Origin: an uncultured Eubacteriales bacterium
GTDB lineage: Bacteria; Bacillota; Clostridia; Lachnospirales; Lachnospiraceae
NCBI GenBank assembly: GCA_900542465.1
Contig: UQNS01000004.1
Location: 1-64,000 of the forward strand
Reading direction: 5' to 3'
DNA: 64,000 nt
The notes under the pieces: model-generated
Databases searched by the model: none
Seen by the model: only the letters and a program-made list of their open reading frames with translations
What the model was told of the DNA's origin: nothing
Shown here: one piece after another, positions 52,198-63,674 of the stretch
Position numbering within the stretch: the first letter of the stretch is position 1
Layout: each line of letters starts with the position of its first letter
Translations under genes and position numbers: made by a program

Positions 52198-55100
52198 TTA
52201 TTCCTCATCATATGGTTCAGCGGACATAGCCTCTATTACTTCGCTTACATCCATATCCTTTTCCGCTCTTGAAAACATATCATCATAATCAACACCTGTA
52301 TCAAGTGTTATATTCTGGTAATTTTTCATGCCGGTACCGGCAGGAATAAGCTTACCAATGATAACATTTTCCTTAAGACCGATCAAAGGATCTATCTTTC
52401 CATATATAGCCGCATCTGTGAGGACCTTAGTAGTCTCCTGGAATGATGCTGCTGAAAGGAATGAATTGGTAGCAAGAGAAGCTTTTGTAATACCGAGTAT
52501 TATAGCCTCTCCTGTAGCAAGCGTCTTGCCTTCATCAGAAAGTTTTTCGTTAGTCTCTTCAAAGTCGATCGTATCGACCTGAGATCCCTGAAGGAACCCT
52601 GAATCTCCCGGCTCTTCGACAATGATCTTACGAAGCATCTGACGAACGATCACCTCAATATGCTTATCATTGATCTCTACACCCTGGATACGGTAGACCT
52701 TCTGAACCTCTCGAAGCATATAATCCTGCACGGCTCTGACACCAAGGATCCTTACGATATCATGAGGATTTTCTGAACCTTCCGTGATCTCCTCACCTGT
52801 AACAACGACCTGGCCATCCTTTACCTTAACCCTTGTATCACGAGATACGGGATAAGATTTTGAATTTCCATCATCGCTCGTTATTACGATATCCGTCTTC
52901 TTATCAGTTTTATTAAAGCTGACTGTTCCGCCGAATTCTGCAAGGACTGCAAGACTCTTAGGTTTTCTTGCCTCAAAAAGCTCTTCTACTCTAGGAAGAC
53001 CCTGAGTAATATTATCACCGGCAACACCACCTGTATGGAAGGTTCTCATCGTAAGCTGTGTACCAGGCTCACCGATAGACTGAGCTGCAATAACACCAAC
53101 TGCTTCACCCACCTGAACGGTTTTTCCTGTAGCCATGTTTGAACCATAGCATTTAGCACAAACACCTGTATGTGAACGGCAGGTCAGGATTGTTCTGATC
53201 TTGACCTTCTCAACTCCTGTATTAGCGATCTCCTTAGCCTTATCCGGAGTTACCAGATGGTTAGATGCAAGGATCACCTTTCCGGATGCAGGGTCAATAA
53301 CATCCTCTGCAACATACCTCCCACGGATCCTTTCCTCAAGCGGCTCAAGAATATCTGCCTTAGCATCACTGTCTGCAGTAGCTTTATCATTAACGAAAGC
53401 TGACACATACATTCCGGGGATCTCGTTTCCTTCTTCACAGCAATCTGTTTCACGAATGATCATGTCCTGCGCAACATCAACGAGACGTCTTGTCAGATAA
53501 CCTGAATCGGCTGTACGAAGAGCTGTATCGGAAAGACCCTTACGGGCACCATGCGCTGACATGAAATATTCCAGTACGTCAAGACCCTCTCGGAAGTTAG
53601 ACTTGATAGGGAGCTCGATAGTATTGCCTGTTGTATCTGCCATGAGTCCACGCATACCGGCCAGCTGTTTTATCTGCTGGTTGGAACCACGGGCACCTGA
53701 GTCAGCCATCATAAAGATATTATTGTACTTATCAAGACCTGCAAGAAGCGCATACTTGAGCTTATCATCAGCTTCCTGCCATACTTTGATCACGCCATTG
53801 TGACGTTCTTCGTCAGTCACTCGGCCTCGATTATACGCCCTTGTGATCTCATCAACTTTAGCTTCTGCTTCTGAAAGAAGATCTTTTTTAACAGCGGGAA
53901 CTGTCATTTCTGAGATAGAAACTGTCATTGCCGCCTTAGTTGAATATTTGTAACCTATAGCTTTTATATCATCAAGAACTTCTGCGGTCTTAGTCGTTCC
54001 ATGAACATTGATGACCCTCTGCAGAATATCCTTGATCTGTTTCTTTCCAACATGGAAATCGACTTCAAGCTTAAATCTGTTCTCTACCCTGCTTCTGTCT
54101 ACATAACCAAGATCCTGAGGAAGCATCTCATTAAAGATACATCTTCCCAATGTTGATTCAACATTGCCCCTGATCTCATTTCCATTATCATCTTCCTTAA
54201 TATAACGTACTCTGATCTTGGAATGAAGTGTTATAATTCCATTTTCGTAAGCCATTATAGCTTCGTTTATATCCTTAAAGATCTTACCTTCGCCCTTAGC
54301 GCCGGGTCTTTCCTGGGTAAGATAATAAATACCAAGTACCATATCCTGAGAAGGCACCGCAACCGGTCCGCCGTCTGAAGGCTTAAGCAGGTTATTTGGT
54401 GAAAGAAGCATAAATCTGCACTCAGCCTGCGCTTCGACTGAAAGAGGTAAGTGAACAGCCATCTGATCTCCATCAAAATCGGCATTGAAAGCTGTACAAA
54501 CGAGAGGATGCAGCTTTATAGCCTTACCTTCTACAAGAATAGGTTCAAATGCCTGAATACCAAGTCTGTGAAGCGTCGGAGCACGGTTGAGCATTACAGG
54601 ATGTTCTTTTATTACATCATCAAGCACGTCCCATACTTCGTTCTCCAGGCGTTCTACGCTCTTTTTAGCTTTTTTGATATTGTCTGAAATGCCTCTTCTT
54701 ACAAGTTCTCTCATTACGAAAGGCTTGAACAGCTCGATCGCCATTTCCTTCGGAAGACCACACTGGTATATCTTGAGTTCAGGGCCAACCACGATAACTG
54801 ATCGCCCTGAATAGTCAACTCGTTTACCAAGAAGGTTCTGACGGAAACGTCCCTGCTTACCTTTCAGCATGTCTGAAAGTGATTTGAGAGCTCTGTTGCC
54901 CGCTCCCATAACAGGTCGTCCTGTTCTTCTTCCATTGTCTATAAGAGCATCGACCGCTTCCTGCAGCATTCTCTTTTCATTACGAATAATGATTTCAGGA
55001 GAATGAATAGCGATCAGACGTGCAAGACGGTTATTTCTGTTTATTATCCTTCTGTAAAGATCATTGAGATCTGATGTTGCAAATCTTCCGCCATCCAGCT

Positions 55101-55857
55101 GTACCATCGGACGAAGCTCCGGTGGAATTACGGGGATCTCTGTAAGTATCATCCATTCCGGCTTAGTACCGGCCTTGATGAAGGCTTCCATAACCTCGAT
55201 CCTCTTGATTATTCTGGTAGCCTTCTGAGCTGTGGCTGTTTCCAGTTCTTCACGCAGAGCCGCAACTTCTTCCTCAAGATCTACATTCTTAAGTAATTCA
55301 TAGATAGCCTCTGCACCCATGCCTACACGAAAGGCAGGTCCATACTCATCATATAAGTCACGGTATTCCTGCTCAGAAAGGATCTTCTTGAAAGGAATGT
55401 CTGTATCTCCCGGATCAAGAACGATATAAGATGAGAAATAAATAACTTTCTCAAGATTTTTCGGTCCTATTTCAAGGATCAGATCCATACGGCTTGGGAT
55501 CCCCTTAAAATACCATATGTGTGATACAGGAGCTGCAAGATGAATGTGTCCCATGCGGTCACGTCTGACAGCCTTCTTAGTTACCTCAACACCACACTTA
55601 TCGCAGACGATACCCTTATCTTTGATCTTCTTATACTTTCCGCAATGGCATTCCCAGTCCTTACTTGGTCCGAAGATCTTCTCACAGAACAAGCCGTCAT
55701 TTTCCGGCTTTAACGTACGATAGTTGATCGTCTCCGGCTTAGTGACCTCTCCATATGACCAACTAAGGATGCTTTCAGGAGAAGCGAGCTTGATCTGGAT
55801 CTTGTCAAATTTTACGCCTTTTGCCTTCTTTGCTTCCATATTATTGTTTTCCGCCAT
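52198..55857 (-). CDS. rpoC: RNA polymerase subunit beta'
   Basis: A 1219-residue subunit. The N-terminal zinc-binding Cys set (CHCGKYK...CDKCGVEV) near residues 69-90, the catalytic NADFDGDQM motif holding the active-site Mg near residue 460, and the second zinc site ([15 protein letters not shown]) are present. It is a complete, unsplit Firmicutes-type beta' with no large insertion. It starts 19 bases after the rpoB stop codon, and with rpoB forms the polymerase core operon. SD AGGAGG. Confidence 0.99.
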   Translation of the reverse strand: MAENNNMEAKKAKGVKFDKIQIKLASPESILSWSYGEVTKPETINYRTLKPENDGLFCEKIFGPSKDWECHCGKYKKIKDKGIVCDKCGVEVTKKAVRRDRMGHIHLAAPVSHIWYFKGIPSRMDLILEIGPKNLEKVIYFSSYIVLDPGDTDIPFKKILSEQEYRDLYDEYGPAFRVGMGAEAIYELLKNVDLEEEVAALREELETATAQKATRIIKRIEVMEAFIKAGTKPEWMILTEIPVIPPELRPMVQLDGGRFATSDLNDLYRRIINRNNRLARLIAIHSPEIIIRNEKRMLQEAVDALIDNGRRTGRPVMGAGNRALKSLSDMLKGKQGRFRQNLLGKRVDYSGRSVIVVGPELKIYQCGLPKEMAIELFKPFVMRELVRRGISDNIKKAKKSVERLENEVWDVLDDVIKEHPVMLNRAPTLHRLGIQAFEPILVEGKAIKLHPLVCTAFNADFDGDQMAVHLPLSVEAQAECRFMLLSPNNLLKPSDGGPVAVPSQDMVLGIYYLTQERPGAKGEGKIFKDINEAIMAYENGIITLHSKIRVRYIKEDDNGNEIRGNVESTLGRCIFNEMLPQDLGYVDRSRVENRFKLEVDFHVGKKQIKDILQRVINVHGTTKTAEVLDDIKAIGYKYSTKAAMTVSISEMTVPAVKKDLLSEAEAKVDEITRAYNRGRVTDEERHNGVIKVWQEADDKLKYALLAGLDKYNNIFMMADSGARGSNQQIKQLAGMRGLMADTTGNTIELPIKSNFREGLDVLEYFMSAHGARKGLSDTALRTADSGYLTRRLVDVAQDMIIRETDCCEEGNEIPGMYVSAFVNDKATADSDAKADILEPLEERIRGRYVAEDVIDPASGKVILASNHLVTPDKAKEIANTGVEKVKIRTILTCRSHTGVCAKCYGSNMATGKTVQVGEAVGVIAAQSIGEPGTQLTMRTFHTGGVAGDNITQGLPRVEELFEARKPKSLAVLAEFGGTVSFNKTDKKTDIVITSDDGNSKSYPVSRDTRVKVKDGQVVVTGEEITEGSENPHDIVRILGVRAVQDYMLREVQKVYRIQGVEINDKHIEVIVRQMLRKIIVEEPGDSGFLQGSQVDTIDFEETNEKLSDEGKTLATGEAIILGITKASLATNSFLSAASFQETTKVLTDAAIYGKIDPLIGLKENVIIGKLIPAGTGMKNYQNITLDTGVDYDDMFSRAEKDMDVSEVIEAMSAEPYDEE

Positions 55858-55876
55858 TTATATTGCTTCCTCCTAA

Positions 55877-58800
55877 TTACATATCGTCTTCAGAGTTGTC
55901 ATCGGCATAATCATCTTCAGAGCCCATAAGTGCTCCGATAGAATCTTCATCGATACCGCCATCCTCGTTGATAGTACCGACAGACATATCGCTTCTTCTG
56001 AACTCTTCTTCCCTGTCACGGTCACTTCTTCTGTAGCCGCCGTTTTCTTCAAGAGCCTGTTTGAAATCTGTAACTTCATACTCTGAATTATCAAGAAGCT
56101 GAACTTCATTATCATCGCTGTCAAGAAGACGAACATCAAGGGCAAGTGACTGAAGTTCTTTCAGCAATACCTTAAATGATTCAGGAATACCCGGCTCAGG
56201 AACGTTCTCTCCCTTAATGATCGCCTCATAAGTTTTAACACGACCCACAACATCATCCGACTTAAACGTCAGGATCTCCTGGAGCGTATAAGCAGCGCCA
56301 TAAGCCTCAAGCGCCCATACTTCCATTTCTCCGAAACGCTGTCCTCCGAACTGTGCTTTACCGCCAAGAGGCTGCTGAGTAACAAGTGAGTAAGGTCCCG
56401 TTGAACGGGCATGGATCTTGTCATCAACAAGATGATGAAGTTTCAGGTAGTGCATGAAACCGATAGTTACCGGGTTATCAAAATACTCACCGGTGCGTCC
56501 ATCACGAAGTCTGACCTTACCATCACGGGAAATAGGCACGCCCTTCCACTCTTCTCTATGTGCTTTGTTCTCGTCAAGATATGCATAAACGCCCGGATCA
56601 AGATTGTCTTTGTGCTTAGCTGTAAACTCATCCCACTCAAGATTTGCATAATCATTTGCAAGATCAAGAATATCCATGATGTCATGCTCGTCCGCACCAT
56701 CAAATACAGGCGTAGCGATATTAAATCCAAGCACTTTGGATGCAAGACTCAGATGGATCTCAAGGATCTGACCTATATTCATTCGGGAAGGAACACCAAG
56801 AGGATTAAGCACGATATCAAGAGGTCGTCCATTAGGAAGGAATGGCATATCTTCTACAGGAAGAACTCTTGAAACTACACCCTTGTTACCATGACGTCCC
56901 GCCATCTTATCACCTACAGATATTTTTCGTTTCTGGGCAATATAAATACGAACTGACTTGTTAACACCAGGCTGGAGATCATCTCCGGCCTCTCTTGTGA
57001 ACTGCTTGATTCCAACAACTATACCGTACGCACCATGTGGAAGCTTGAGAGATGTGTCACGCACTTCTCTTGCCTTACGTCCAAGGATCGCACGAAGAAG
57101 TCGTTCTTCTGCTGTAAGCTCAGTCTCACCCTTAGGTGTTACCTTACCCACAAGTATATCTCCGGCTCTTACTTCAGCACCGATACGGATAATGCCATCC
57201 TTATCAAGATCCTTCAGAACATCTCTTCCCACAGTAGGAATATCGCGTGTGATCTCTTCAGGCCCAAGCTTAGTATCACGGGCTTCGATCAGATATTCCT
57301 CGATATGTACAGATGTATACACGTCATCTCTTACAAGACGTTCGCTCAGCAGTACCGCATCTTCGTAGTTATAACCTTCCCATGTCATGAAACCAATAAG
57401 AGGGTTCTTTCCAAGCGCGATCTCTCCATCCTTTGTTGATGGACCATCAGCGATCACATCTCCCTTAACGACCTTATCTCCCTTGAATACGATAGGCCTC
57501 TGGTTATAACAGTTAGACTGGTTAGATCTTGTAAATTTGGCAAGATTATACTCATGAAGATCCCCATCTTTTGCCTTAACAACGATCTTATCAGACTGAA
57601 CATTTTCAATAACGCCGTCTTCTTCCGCAACTACGCATACACCTGAGTCGATAGCTGCTTTATGTTCAATACCCGTACCTACAACAGGCGCTTCCGTCGT
57701 AAGAAGAGGAACAGCCTGACGCTGCATGTTAGATCCCATGAGGGCACGGTTAGCATCATCATTCTGAAGGAATGGGATCATGGATGTAGCAACTGAGAAT
57801 ACCATCTTAGGAGATACGTCCATCAGGTCGATCTGTCTTTTATCAAATGAAGCTGTTTCATCTTCAAAACGACCGGCTACAGTATTCTTAAGAAAATAGC
57901 CATTCTCATCGATCGGCGCATTTGCCTGTGCCACATAATAATCATCTTCTTCGTCAGCAGTAAAATAACGTACTTCATCCGTAACTCTTGGATTTTCCGG
58001 ATCTGATTTATCAACTATACGATATGGCGCTTCAATAAAACCATACTTGTTGATCCTCGCATATGAAGCAAGTGAGTTTATAAGACCGATATTAGGACCT
58101 TCAGGGGTCTCAATAGGGCACATTCTTCCATAATGTGTGTAATGAACATCTCGAACCTCAAAACCGGCACGGTCTCTTGACAGACCACCAGGTCCGAGCG
58201 CTGAAAGACGTCTCTTATGTGTCAGCTCTCCAAGCGGATTGTTCTGATCCATAAACTGTGACAGCTGAGAAGAGCCGAAGAACTCTTTTATAGCCGCAGT
58301 TACAGGCTTAATGTTGATAAGACCCTGTGGCGAGATAGAACTCAGGTCCTGACTGGACATTCTTTCACGTACTACTCTTTCCATACGTGAGATACCGATC
58401 CTGAATTGATTCTGAAGAAGTTCTCCTACCGCTCTGATCCTACGATTTCCGAGGTGGTCGATGTCATCTTTTGAACCGATACCATACTCAAGATGCATAT
58501 TATAGTTGATAGAGGCAAAGATATCCTCTGTTGTAATATGCTTAGGGATAAGATCATCTATATTCTTCCTGAGCTCCGCCTTAAGGACTTCATCATCTTC
58601 ACATTCAGACATAAGCTGAGAAAGGACCGGGAAGTATACCTTTTCAGTAATACCGATCTCTTCTTTCTCTTCGTCAGTTAATTCCACCCATGTATCAATA
58701 TCGACCATCAGGTTTGAAATAACCTTTACATTTCTTTTTTCTGCAATATATTCAGGCTGTGCATCACCTTCGTCCTTAAGAGGGTTCTTGGTGCGCACTT

Positions 58801-59803
58801 CTACCTCTACAAATACAGCAGGTACAGCCGCATTCTGGATCTCTTCAGCTAATTCGCCTGTAACCACATCCCCTGCCTTGGCAATAAGTTCTCCATCCAG
58901 GTCAAATACATCACTTGCAAGTGTCTGTCCTGTTATACGGCTTTTGTATGAGAGCTTTTTAGTAAATTTATACCTTCCAACATGCGCAAGATCATATCGT
59001 CTTGGGTCAAAAAACATGTTGTGGATAAGAGCTTCTGCATTATCGACTGCAAGAGGTTCGCCCGGTCTCAGCTTCTTGTACAGCTCGAGGATACCATCCT
59101 TGTAGTTAGTTGAGACATCTTTTTCCATCGTAGCAAGAAGCTTAGGCTCCTCACCGAATGTATCGAGGATCTGCTGGTTGGTTCCGAGACCAAAAGCCCT
59201 GAGAAGTACCGTTACAGGTACCTTCTTGTTACGATCGACCCTTACGAAGAAAATATTATTTGCATCTGTTTCATACTCTAACCATGCGCCGCGGTTAGGA
59301 ATGACCTGACAATTATAAAGGAAGATCTTACCATATTTATCCTTCTGAATATCATAGTAAATTCCCGGTGAACGAACTAACTGGCTTACGATTACACGTT
59401 CAGCACCATTGATCACAAATGTGCCTGTATCCGTCATCAGAGGAAGATCTCCCATAAAGATCTCATGTTCACTGATATCGCCAGTTTCCTTATAATAAAG
59501 ACGAACACGAACCTTGAGCGGTGCAGCATAAGTTGCATCTCTGGCTTTACATTCTTCAATTGAGTATTTGATCTCGTCTCTGCACAATTTAAAATCAACG
59601 AATTCGAGGCTTAGTTTTCCATTATGATCATCGATAGGTGATATATCATTAAAAACTTCCTTCAGTCCGTCTGTAAGAAACCATTCGTATGAATTTTTCT
59701 GAACCTCGATCAGGTTCGGCATCTCCAAAACTTCTTTCTGTCTGGAAAAACTCATTCTTGTTGATTTTCCAAACTGTTTTGGTCGAATCCTGTTTTTCTC
59801 CAT
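55877..59803 (-). CDS. rpoB: RNA polymerase subunit beta
   Basis: A 1308-residue subunit. The rifampicin-region segment reads [20 protein letters not shown] followed by [17 protein letters not shown], i.e. wild type at the classical resistance positions. The C-terminal [20 protein letters not shown] motif is intact, followed by a ~120-residue acidic/Arg tail (ending [12 protein letters not shown]). I chose the ATG ([15 protein letters not shown]) with AAGGGGTG upstream; a TTG 11 codons earlier lacks an SD. Confidence 0.98.
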   Translation of the reverse strand: MEKNRIRPKQFGKSTRMSFSRQKEVLEMPNLIEVQKNSYEWFLTDGLKEVFNDISPIDDHNGKLSLEFVDFKLCRDEIKYSIEECKARDATYAAPLKVRVRLYYKETGDISEHEIFMGDLPLMTDTGTFVINGAERVIVSQLVRSPGIYYDIQKDKYGKIFLYNCQVIPNRGAWLEYETDANNIFFVRVDRNKKVPVTVLLRAFGLGTNQQILDTFGEEPKLLATMEKDVSTNYKDGILELYKKLRPGEPLAVDNAEALIHNMFFDPRRYDLAHVGRYKFTKKLSYKSRITGQTLASDVFDLDGELIAKAGDVVTGELAEEIQNAAVPAVFVEVEVRTKNPLKDEGDAQPEYIAEKRNVKVISNLMVDIDTWVELTDEEKEEIGITEKVYFPVLSQLMSECEDDEVLKAELRKNIDDLIPKHITTEDIFASINYNMHLEYGIGSKDDIDHLGNRRIRAVGELLQNQFRIGISRMERVVRERMSSQDLSSISPQGLINIKPVTAAIKEFFGSSQLSQFMDQNNPLGELTHKRRLSALGPGGLSRDRAGFEVRDVHYTHYGRMCPIETPEGPNIGLINSLASYARINKYGFIEAPYRIVDKSDPENPRVTDEVRYFTADEEDDYYVAQANAPIDENGYFLKNTVAGRFEDETASFDKRQIDLMDVSPKMVFSVATSMIPFLQNDDANRALMGSNMQRQAVPLLTTEAPVVGTGIEHKAAIDSGVCVVAEEDGVIENVQSDKIVVKAKDGDLHEYNLAKFTRSNQSNCYNQRPIVFKGDKVVKGDVIADGPSTKDGEIALGKNPLIGFMTWEGYNYEDAVLLSERLVRDDVYTSVHIEEYLIEARDTKLGPEEITRDIPTVGRDVLKDLDKDGIIRIGAEVRAGDILVGKVTPKGETELTAEERLLRAILGRKAREVRDTSLKLPHGAYGIVVGIKQFTREAGDDLQPGVNKSVRIYIAQKRKISVGDKMAGRHGNKGVVSRVLPVEDMPFLPNGRPLDIVLNPLGVPSRMNIGQILEIHLSLASKVLGFNIATPVFDGADEHDIMDILDLANDYANLEWDEFTAKHKDNLDPGVYAYLDENKAHREEWKGVPISRDGKVRLRDGRTGEYFDNPVTIGFMHYLKLHHLVDDKIHARSTGPYSLVTQQPLGGKAQFGGQRFGEMEVWALEAYGAAYTLQEILTFKSDDVVGRVKTYEAIIKGENVPEPGIPESFKVLLKELQSLALDVRLLDSDDNEVQLLDNSEYEVTDFKQALEENGGYRRSDRDREEEFRRSDMSVGTINEDGGIDEDSIGALMGSEDDYADDNSEDDM

Positions 59804-59893
59804 AAATGTTTTCACCCCTTGGAATTTTTCTGACAAACAATAGAGTAATAAAAAGTTAAATATTTGAAAAAATATTTACTATAGGTATAAATA

Positions 59894-59948
59894 AAGCATA
59901 TGATACCATTATTGCATAAAAGTGCATTTTCCATAGTATCATATGCTT
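59894..59948 (-). terminator. Inverted repeat between rplL and rpoB (possible attenuator)
   Basis: A perfect 13-base arm pair AAGCATATGATAC/GTATCATATGCTT encloses a 29-base loop with an inner TGCA-type stem. On the minus strand it is followed by TATTTATACC, only moderately T-rich. It may act as an attenuator setting the ratio of L7/L12 to RNA polymerase. Confidence 0.5.
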
Positions 59949-59996
59949 ATTTAAAAGTCAAACTAAAATATAGGTTTTTGTGCTTTTAGAAATGCT

Positions 59997-60030
59997 AAAT
60001 GCAGGTCATGCTTACACACGACCTGCATTT
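59997..60030 (-). terminator. Hairpin directly after rplL
   Basis: AAATGCAGGTC pairs with GACCTGCATTT over a 12-base loop, 16 bases after the rplL stop. The following minus-strand tract (AGCATTTCT) is weakly U-rich, so termination may be partial, as expected if rpoB is read through. Confidence 0.55.
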
Positions 60031-60046
60031 ATAATATAGGCTCAAA

Positions 60047-60409
60047 TTACTTTAATGTAACTGCAGCACCCTGCTCTTCAAGCTTAGCCTTGATCTCTTC
60101 AGCTTCTTCCTTAGAAACGCCTTCCTTAACTGTCTTAGGAGCATTATCTACAAGATCCTTAGCTTCCTTAAGTCCAAGACCTGTGATCTCACGAACAGCC
60201 TTGATAACCTTAACCTTTGAGTCACCAGCTGATGTAAGTTCAACATCAAATTCTGACTTCTCTGCTGCTGCGTCTGCACCGCCTGCTGCTGCAACAACAA
60301 CACCAGCTGATGCTGATACGCCGAATTCTTCCTCACAAGCCTTTACAAGGTCGTTTAATTCGATTACTGATAAGCCTTTGATTGCTTCAATGATTTCTTC
60401 TTTAGTCAT
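60047..60409 (-). CDS. rplL: 50S ribosomal protein L7/L12
   Basis: A 120-residue stalk protein: N-terminal dimerisation domain ([20 protein letters not shown]), an Ala/Gly-rich hinge (about 34-50), and the C-terminal factor-binding domain ([20 protein letters not shown]). It recruits translation factors to the ribosome. It follows rplJ by 40 bases and shares its transcript. The usual length for the family. Confidence 0.98.
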   Translation of the reverse strand: MTKEEIIEAIKGLSVIELNDLVKACEEEFGVSASAGVVVAAAGGADAAAEKSEFDVELTSAGDSKVKVIKAVREITGLGLKEAKDLVDNAPKTVKEGVSKEEAEEIKAKLEEQGAAVTLK

Positions 60410-60449
60410 TTTAATTCTCCTTATATACTGTACAATATAAATTTCAAAA

Positions 60450-61034
60450 TTATTCTTCTGTAGCTGATGCTTCCTCTGCAGGAGCTTCTTCTACAGCCGC
60501 AGGAGCCTCTGCTGCCGGTGCTTCTTCAGCGACTGGAGCCACCTCACCTGCACCGCCTTTTTCAGCGATCTGCTTAACAACGCGTGCAAAGTTTGCAATA
60601 GGTGACTGCATGCTTCCAAGCAATCTTGAAAGTAATACATCTCTTGATGGGATCGTAGCAATTTCTTTGATTCCATTCACATCATAGTATGTTCCTTCGA
60701 CAACACCAGCCTTAAGAACAAGCGCTTCAGCTGTCTTAGCGAACTCTGCAAGAACTCTTGCAGGCGCTGACGCATCAGTAGTACTGATGGCTATAGCCGT
60801 AGGACCTGTCAGGTCATCTGTCAACGCTTCGAACTCTCCGCCTGCAATAGCTCTCTTTACAAGAGTGTTCTTATATACTTTATAAGTAACTCCCTCTTCT
60901 CTGAACTTTTTACGAAGCTCTGTGTCCTGCTCTACTGTGAGACCACGATATTCCGCAAGAACAACACCAACAGCACCTTCCAAGTTGCTGGCTATCTCTT
61001 CAACGATTGGCTGTTTTAATTCAACTTTTGCCAT
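60450..61034 (-). CDS. rplJ: 50S ribosomal protein L10
   Basis: A 194-residue stalk-base protein. N-terminal RNA-binding part ([49 protein letters not shown]). The C-terminus carries a Glu/Ala/Pro-rich tail (about 25 residues, [20 protein letters not shown]) beyond the helix that binds L7/L12. Start is the ATG with GAGAGAGG; an earlier in-frame ATG lies inside the attenuator. Expected to repress its own operon by binding the leader upstream. Confidence 0.97.
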   Translation of the reverse strand: MAKVELKQPIVEEIASNLEGAVGVVLAEYRGLTVEQDTELRKKFREEGVTYKVYKNTLVKRAIAGGEFEALTDDLTGPTAIAISTTDASAPARVLAEFAKTAEALVLKAGVVEGTYYDVNGIKEIATIPSRDVLLSRLLGSMQSPIANFARVVKQIAEKGGAGEVAPVAEEAPAAEAPAAVEEAPAEEASATEE

Positions 61035-61061
61035 GTCTGCCTCTCTCTTTCCTGCCTTATA

Positions 61062-61226
61062 TAAAAACAAGCCCCAGGTCGGGCCCAGGGCTTGAATATA
61101 ATAAACGATTACTCGTAAATATCCACAAACTTTAGATAGATCTAAATTCTTCTGTCCTAGGCTGGCGTTGATCCTTTAACCCTTTCGGGACCTGCTGTCT
61201 TAAGGCATATTTAATTCACGCAGGAT
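61062..61226 (-). promoter_or_regulatory. L10 leader (ribosomal protein autoregulation element) with terminator
   Basis: Between the promoter and rplJ the minus strand holds the conserved elements of the L10-leader family (AAGACAGCAGG, CCCGAAAGGG, CCTAGGACAGAAG), which form the L10(L12)4 binding site. It ends in a strong attenuator hairpin, CAAGCCC-GGG pairing with CC-GGGGCTTG followed by TTTTT (61094-61062). Excess L10 should favour termination. Confidence 0.85.
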
Positions 61227-61255
61227 ATTGTACTATCCTTTTACACTAATGTCAA
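61227..61255 (-). promoter_or_regulatory. Sigma-A promoter of the rplJ-rplL operon
   Basis: On the minus strand TTGACA and TACAAT are separated by 17 bases. It directly precedes the L10 leader and lies just after the rplA stop codon. Confidence 0.92.
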
Positions 61256-61284
61256 TACGTTTAAAACATAAGACCTGTCTTATA

Positions 61285-61980
61285 TTACTGCACGTATTTA
61301 GCAGGGTTTACACGAACACCAGGTCCCATCGTAGATGTAAGAGTAATGCTCTTAAGGAATGTTCCCTTAAGTGATGCCGGCTTGGCCTTTACGATAGCTG
61401 TCATCAGGGCATCAAAATTCTCTGCGATCTGAGCTTCCGTAAATGAAGCCTTACCAACCGGAACATGAATGATATTAGCTTTATCAAGTCTGTACTCGAT
61501 CTTACCTGCTTTAATATCATTAATAGCCTTAGTTACATCCATAGTAACTGTACCGGCCTTAGGATTTGGCATAAGGCCCTTAGGTCCGAGTTCCTTACCT
61601 AAACGACCTACAACACCCATCATATCAGGTGTAGCAACGATAACATCAAATTCAAACCAGTTCTCTTTCTGGATCTTAGGGATAAGTTCTTCACCGCCAA
61701 CGAAATCTGCGCCTGCTGCCTGTGCTTCATCAGCTTTTGCTCCCTTAGCAAAAACAAGAACCCTTACCTTCTTACCTGTACCATTAGGAAGAACAACAGC
61801 TCCTCTGATCTGCTGCTCAGCGTGACGTCCATCACATCCTGTTCTGATATGAGCTTCGATCGTCTCATCAAATTTAGCTGTCGCATTCTTCTTTACGATC
61901 GCACATGCCTCTTCTGTTTCATAGTTAAGTGTGCGGTCCACGTTCTTTGCGGCCTCTAAATATTTCTTTCCTCTTTTCAT
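61285..61980 (-). CDS. rplA: 50S ribosomal protein L1
   Basis: A 231-residue protein of the L1 stalk. It begins [20 protein letters not shown] and contains the hallmark [20 protein letters not shown]. It helps release deacylated tRNA and is the usual translational repressor of the L11-L1 operon. It follows rplK by 69 bases with no element I can name in between. Length typical. Confidence 0.98.
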   Translation of the reverse strand: MKRGKKYLEAAKNVDRTLNYETEEACAIVKKNATAKFDETIEAHIRTGCDGRHAEQQIRGAVVLPNGTGKKVRVLVFAKGAKADEAQAAGADFVGGEELIPKIQKENWFEFDVIVATPDMMGVVGRLGKELGPKGLMPNPKAGTVTMDVTKAINDIKAGKIEYRLDKANIIHVPVGKASFTEAQIAENFDALMTAIVKAKPASLKGTFLKSITLTSTMGPGVRVNPAKYVQ

Positions 61981-62049
61981 AATAAGTTTAACCTCCCTGT
62001 GGTAAAGCGGAATATTTTCCTTCCACGTATTATCAAATCAGCGTAATTA

Positions 62050-62475
62050 TTACTCTTCTACTGTAATTCCCATACTTCTGGCTGTACCGGCTACCATTGA
62101 CATAGCGGCTTCGATCGTAGCTGCGTTAAGATCCGGCATCTTTGTTTCAGCGATCTTCTGAAGGTCAGCCTTAGAGATTGTAGCAACCTTAGTCTTGTTA
62201 GGAACTCCTGAACCTGACTTAATCTGGCAAGCCTTCTTTAAAAGAACTGCTGCAGGAGGAGTCTTTGTTACGAAGCTGAAACTTCTATCAGCATAAACTG
62301 TAATAACAACAGGGATGATCAGGTCGCCCTTGTCTGCTGTCTGTGCATTAAACTGCTTTGTAAACTCCACAATATTCACACCATGCTGTCCAAGAGCCGG
62401 ACCAACAGGTGGTGCAGGTGTTGCCTTACCTGCAGGAATCTGTAACTTAATATAACCTTCTATTTTCTTTGCCAT
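62050..62475 (-). CDS. rplK: 50S ribosomal protein L11
   Basis: A 141-residue protein of the GTPase-associated centre. The N-terminal motif [20 protein letters not shown] and the C-terminal rRNA-binding segment ([12 protein letters not shown] at the end) are present. I chose the ATG ([12 protein letters not shown]) preceded by AGGAGGTG rather than one three codons upstream. It is separated from nusG by a structured leader. Confidence 0.98.
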   Translation of the reverse strand: MAKKIEGYIKLQIPAGKATPAPPVGPALGQHGVNIVEFTKQFNAQTADKGDLIIPVVITVYADRSFSFVTKTPPAAVLLKKACQIKSGSGVPNKTKVATISKADLQKIAETKMPDLNAATIEAAMSMVAGTARSMGITVEE

Positions 62476-62484
62476 TATCGGCAC

Positions 62485-62610
62485 CTCCTAAATGTGGTAA
62501 TTGTCGACCATAAATTTACTTTTAACAATCACTAGTCAGTGACCTTGTCTCCCACGGAACTTATCGGTTCCTCAGTTTAGAATAAGCTCTCTTACCAGAG
62601 CAAAGCTTTA
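62485..62610 (-). promoter_or_regulatory. Structured leader between nusG and rplK (candidate L1/L11 autoregulatory site)
   Basis: The minus-strand RNA would contain GGAAC/GTTCC (62571-62556), then GTGGGAG (62555-62549), and TTACCACA (62500-62493) just before the rplK SD. The GTGG/CCAC pairing brackets an internal region, as expected for an L1 target mimicking its rRNA site. Family assignment was not tested. Confidence 0.45.
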
Positions 62611-63153
62611 TCATATTATTCGAACATCCTCGAAGCCGACTTCCAACGGCGTTTCTCGTCCAAACATACTTGCACTGATAACTACTGTCTGCTTACTGTC
62701 GTTGATGAAGGATATAACTCCTTCTGTTCCAGCAAATGAACCGCCGCTTATAAGCGCTCTGTCTCCAATCTTTCCGGCAAACTGTATTCTGACCTTAGCC
62801 GGTTCATCCATTCCCTCAGGAAGAACGATACCCAGTGATCTGATCTCATCATATGTAAGCGGAACCGGCTTGGATCCAGGGCCTACGAACCCTGTAACAC
62901 CTCTTGTATTTCTTACGACATACCAGGTTTCATCGTTCATGACCATTTTTACAAGTACATAGCCCGGAAACATCTTTCTGGAAGATTCTTTTTTTGTACC
63001 GTTTTTCATCTCAACGACATCTTCCATAGGCACCAACACCTCCAGAATCTGATCCTTAAGATTTCTATTTTCAACTGTCTTGTCGATGTTTGTCTTCACC
63101 TTATTCTCATATCCTGAATAAGTGTGAACCACATACCAATTCGCTTCGTCCAT
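62611..63153 (-). CDS. nusG: Transcription termination/antitermination factor NusG
   Basis: A 180-residue protein: NGN domain (NWYVVHTYSGYENKVKTNID, then FPGYVLVKMVMNDETWYVVRNT) and C-terminal KOW domain (GDRALISGGSFAGTEGVI). It binds RNA polymerase across the clamp and links it to Rho or the ribosome. It lies between secE and rplK as in most Firmicutes, 18 bases after secE. Confidence 0.98.
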   Translation of the reverse strand: MDEANWYVVHTYSGYENKVKTNIDKTVENRNLKDQILEVLVPMEDVVEMKNGTKKESSRKMFPGYVLVKMVMNDETWYVVRNTRGVTGFVGPGSKPVPLTYDEIRSLGIVLPEGMDEPAKVRIQFAGKIGDRALISGGSFAGTEGVISFINDSKQTVVISASMFGRETPLEVGFEDVRII

Positions 63154-63171
63154 TGAATCACCTTTTCTTTA

Positions 63172-63381
63172 TCACTTAATAAGAGTCTCAATTCCAAAAC
63201 GTAACCCAAGGTCTACAAAAAAGATAGTGACCGCAACAGCTGCTCCTACAATAACTGTTGTAGCTGTTTCAGACCATACTCTTTTAGGACCAGGCCATGT
63301 GATCCTGGAAAACTCAGAGCTGCTCTGTGTGTTAAGGCTCTTTTCGGTTCCATTCTGTTCGATGTTAGTTTTCTCGTCCAT
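63172..63381 (-). CDS. secE: Preprotein translocase subunit SecE
   Basis: A 69-residue single-helix protein. After a hydrophilic N-terminal ~25 residues comes the conserved amphipathic segment FSRITWPGPKRVWSETATT and one membrane helix (VIVGAAVAVTIFFVDLGL). It clamps SecY in the protein-export channel. I chose the ATG (MDEKTNIEQ) with GTGAGG upstream; a start four codons earlier is less well placed. Confidence 0.96.
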   Translation of the reverse strand: MDEKTNIEQNGTEKSLNTQSSSEFSRITWPGPKRVWSETATTVIVGAAVAVTIFFVDLGLRFGIETLIK

Positions 63382-63401
63382 AATAAACCTCACTAGATGA
63401 A

Positions 63402-63551
63402 TTACTTTGTCTCTTTATGTAAGGTATGCTTCTTGCAGAACTTACAGTACTTCTTTGTTTCCATTCTTTCAGGATGAAGTCTCTTGTCTTTCATTGTGTC
63501 GTAGTTTCGCTGCTGGCACTCTGTACATGCCAATGTAACCTTGGTTCTCAC
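63402..63551 (-). CDS. rpmG: 50S ribosomal protein L33 (zinc-binding form)
   Basis: A 49-residue protein starting with GTG, then [20 protein letters not shown], and ending [16 protein letters not shown]. The two CxxC pairs (CTEC and CKFC) show the zinc-binding (C+) type, which can be replaced by a zinc-free paralogue under zinc limitation in some Firmicutes. SD GGGAGGTGG lies 8 bases before the GTG. It heads the rpmG-secE-nusG cluster. Confidence 0.95.
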   Translation of the reverse strand: MRTKVTLACTECQQRNYDTMKDKRLHPERMETKKYCKFCKKHTLHKETK

Positions 63552-63582
63552 GGTTTTTCCACCTCCCATTAATTTATTGCAG

Positions 63583-63613
63583 CAGGCTTTTTTTAGGCAT
63601 AAAAAAAGACCTG
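63583..63613. terminator. Hairpin between the ComF-like gene and rpmG
   Basis: CAGG-TTTTTTT pairs with AAAAAAA-CCTG around AGGCAT. The unusual A/T-run stem could stop transcripts from the ComF-like gene before rpmG. No other gene is present in this gap. Confidence 0.5.
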
Positions 63614-63674
63614 GTTTAATAGCCGTTCTACTATATCAAAATATAATCACAGCGTCAATAATATTTTCCGCAGG

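Noticed and set aside
57035..57439. Open frames antisense to rpoB
   Set aside because: Shadow frames caused by codon bias of the strongly conserved rpoB gene.
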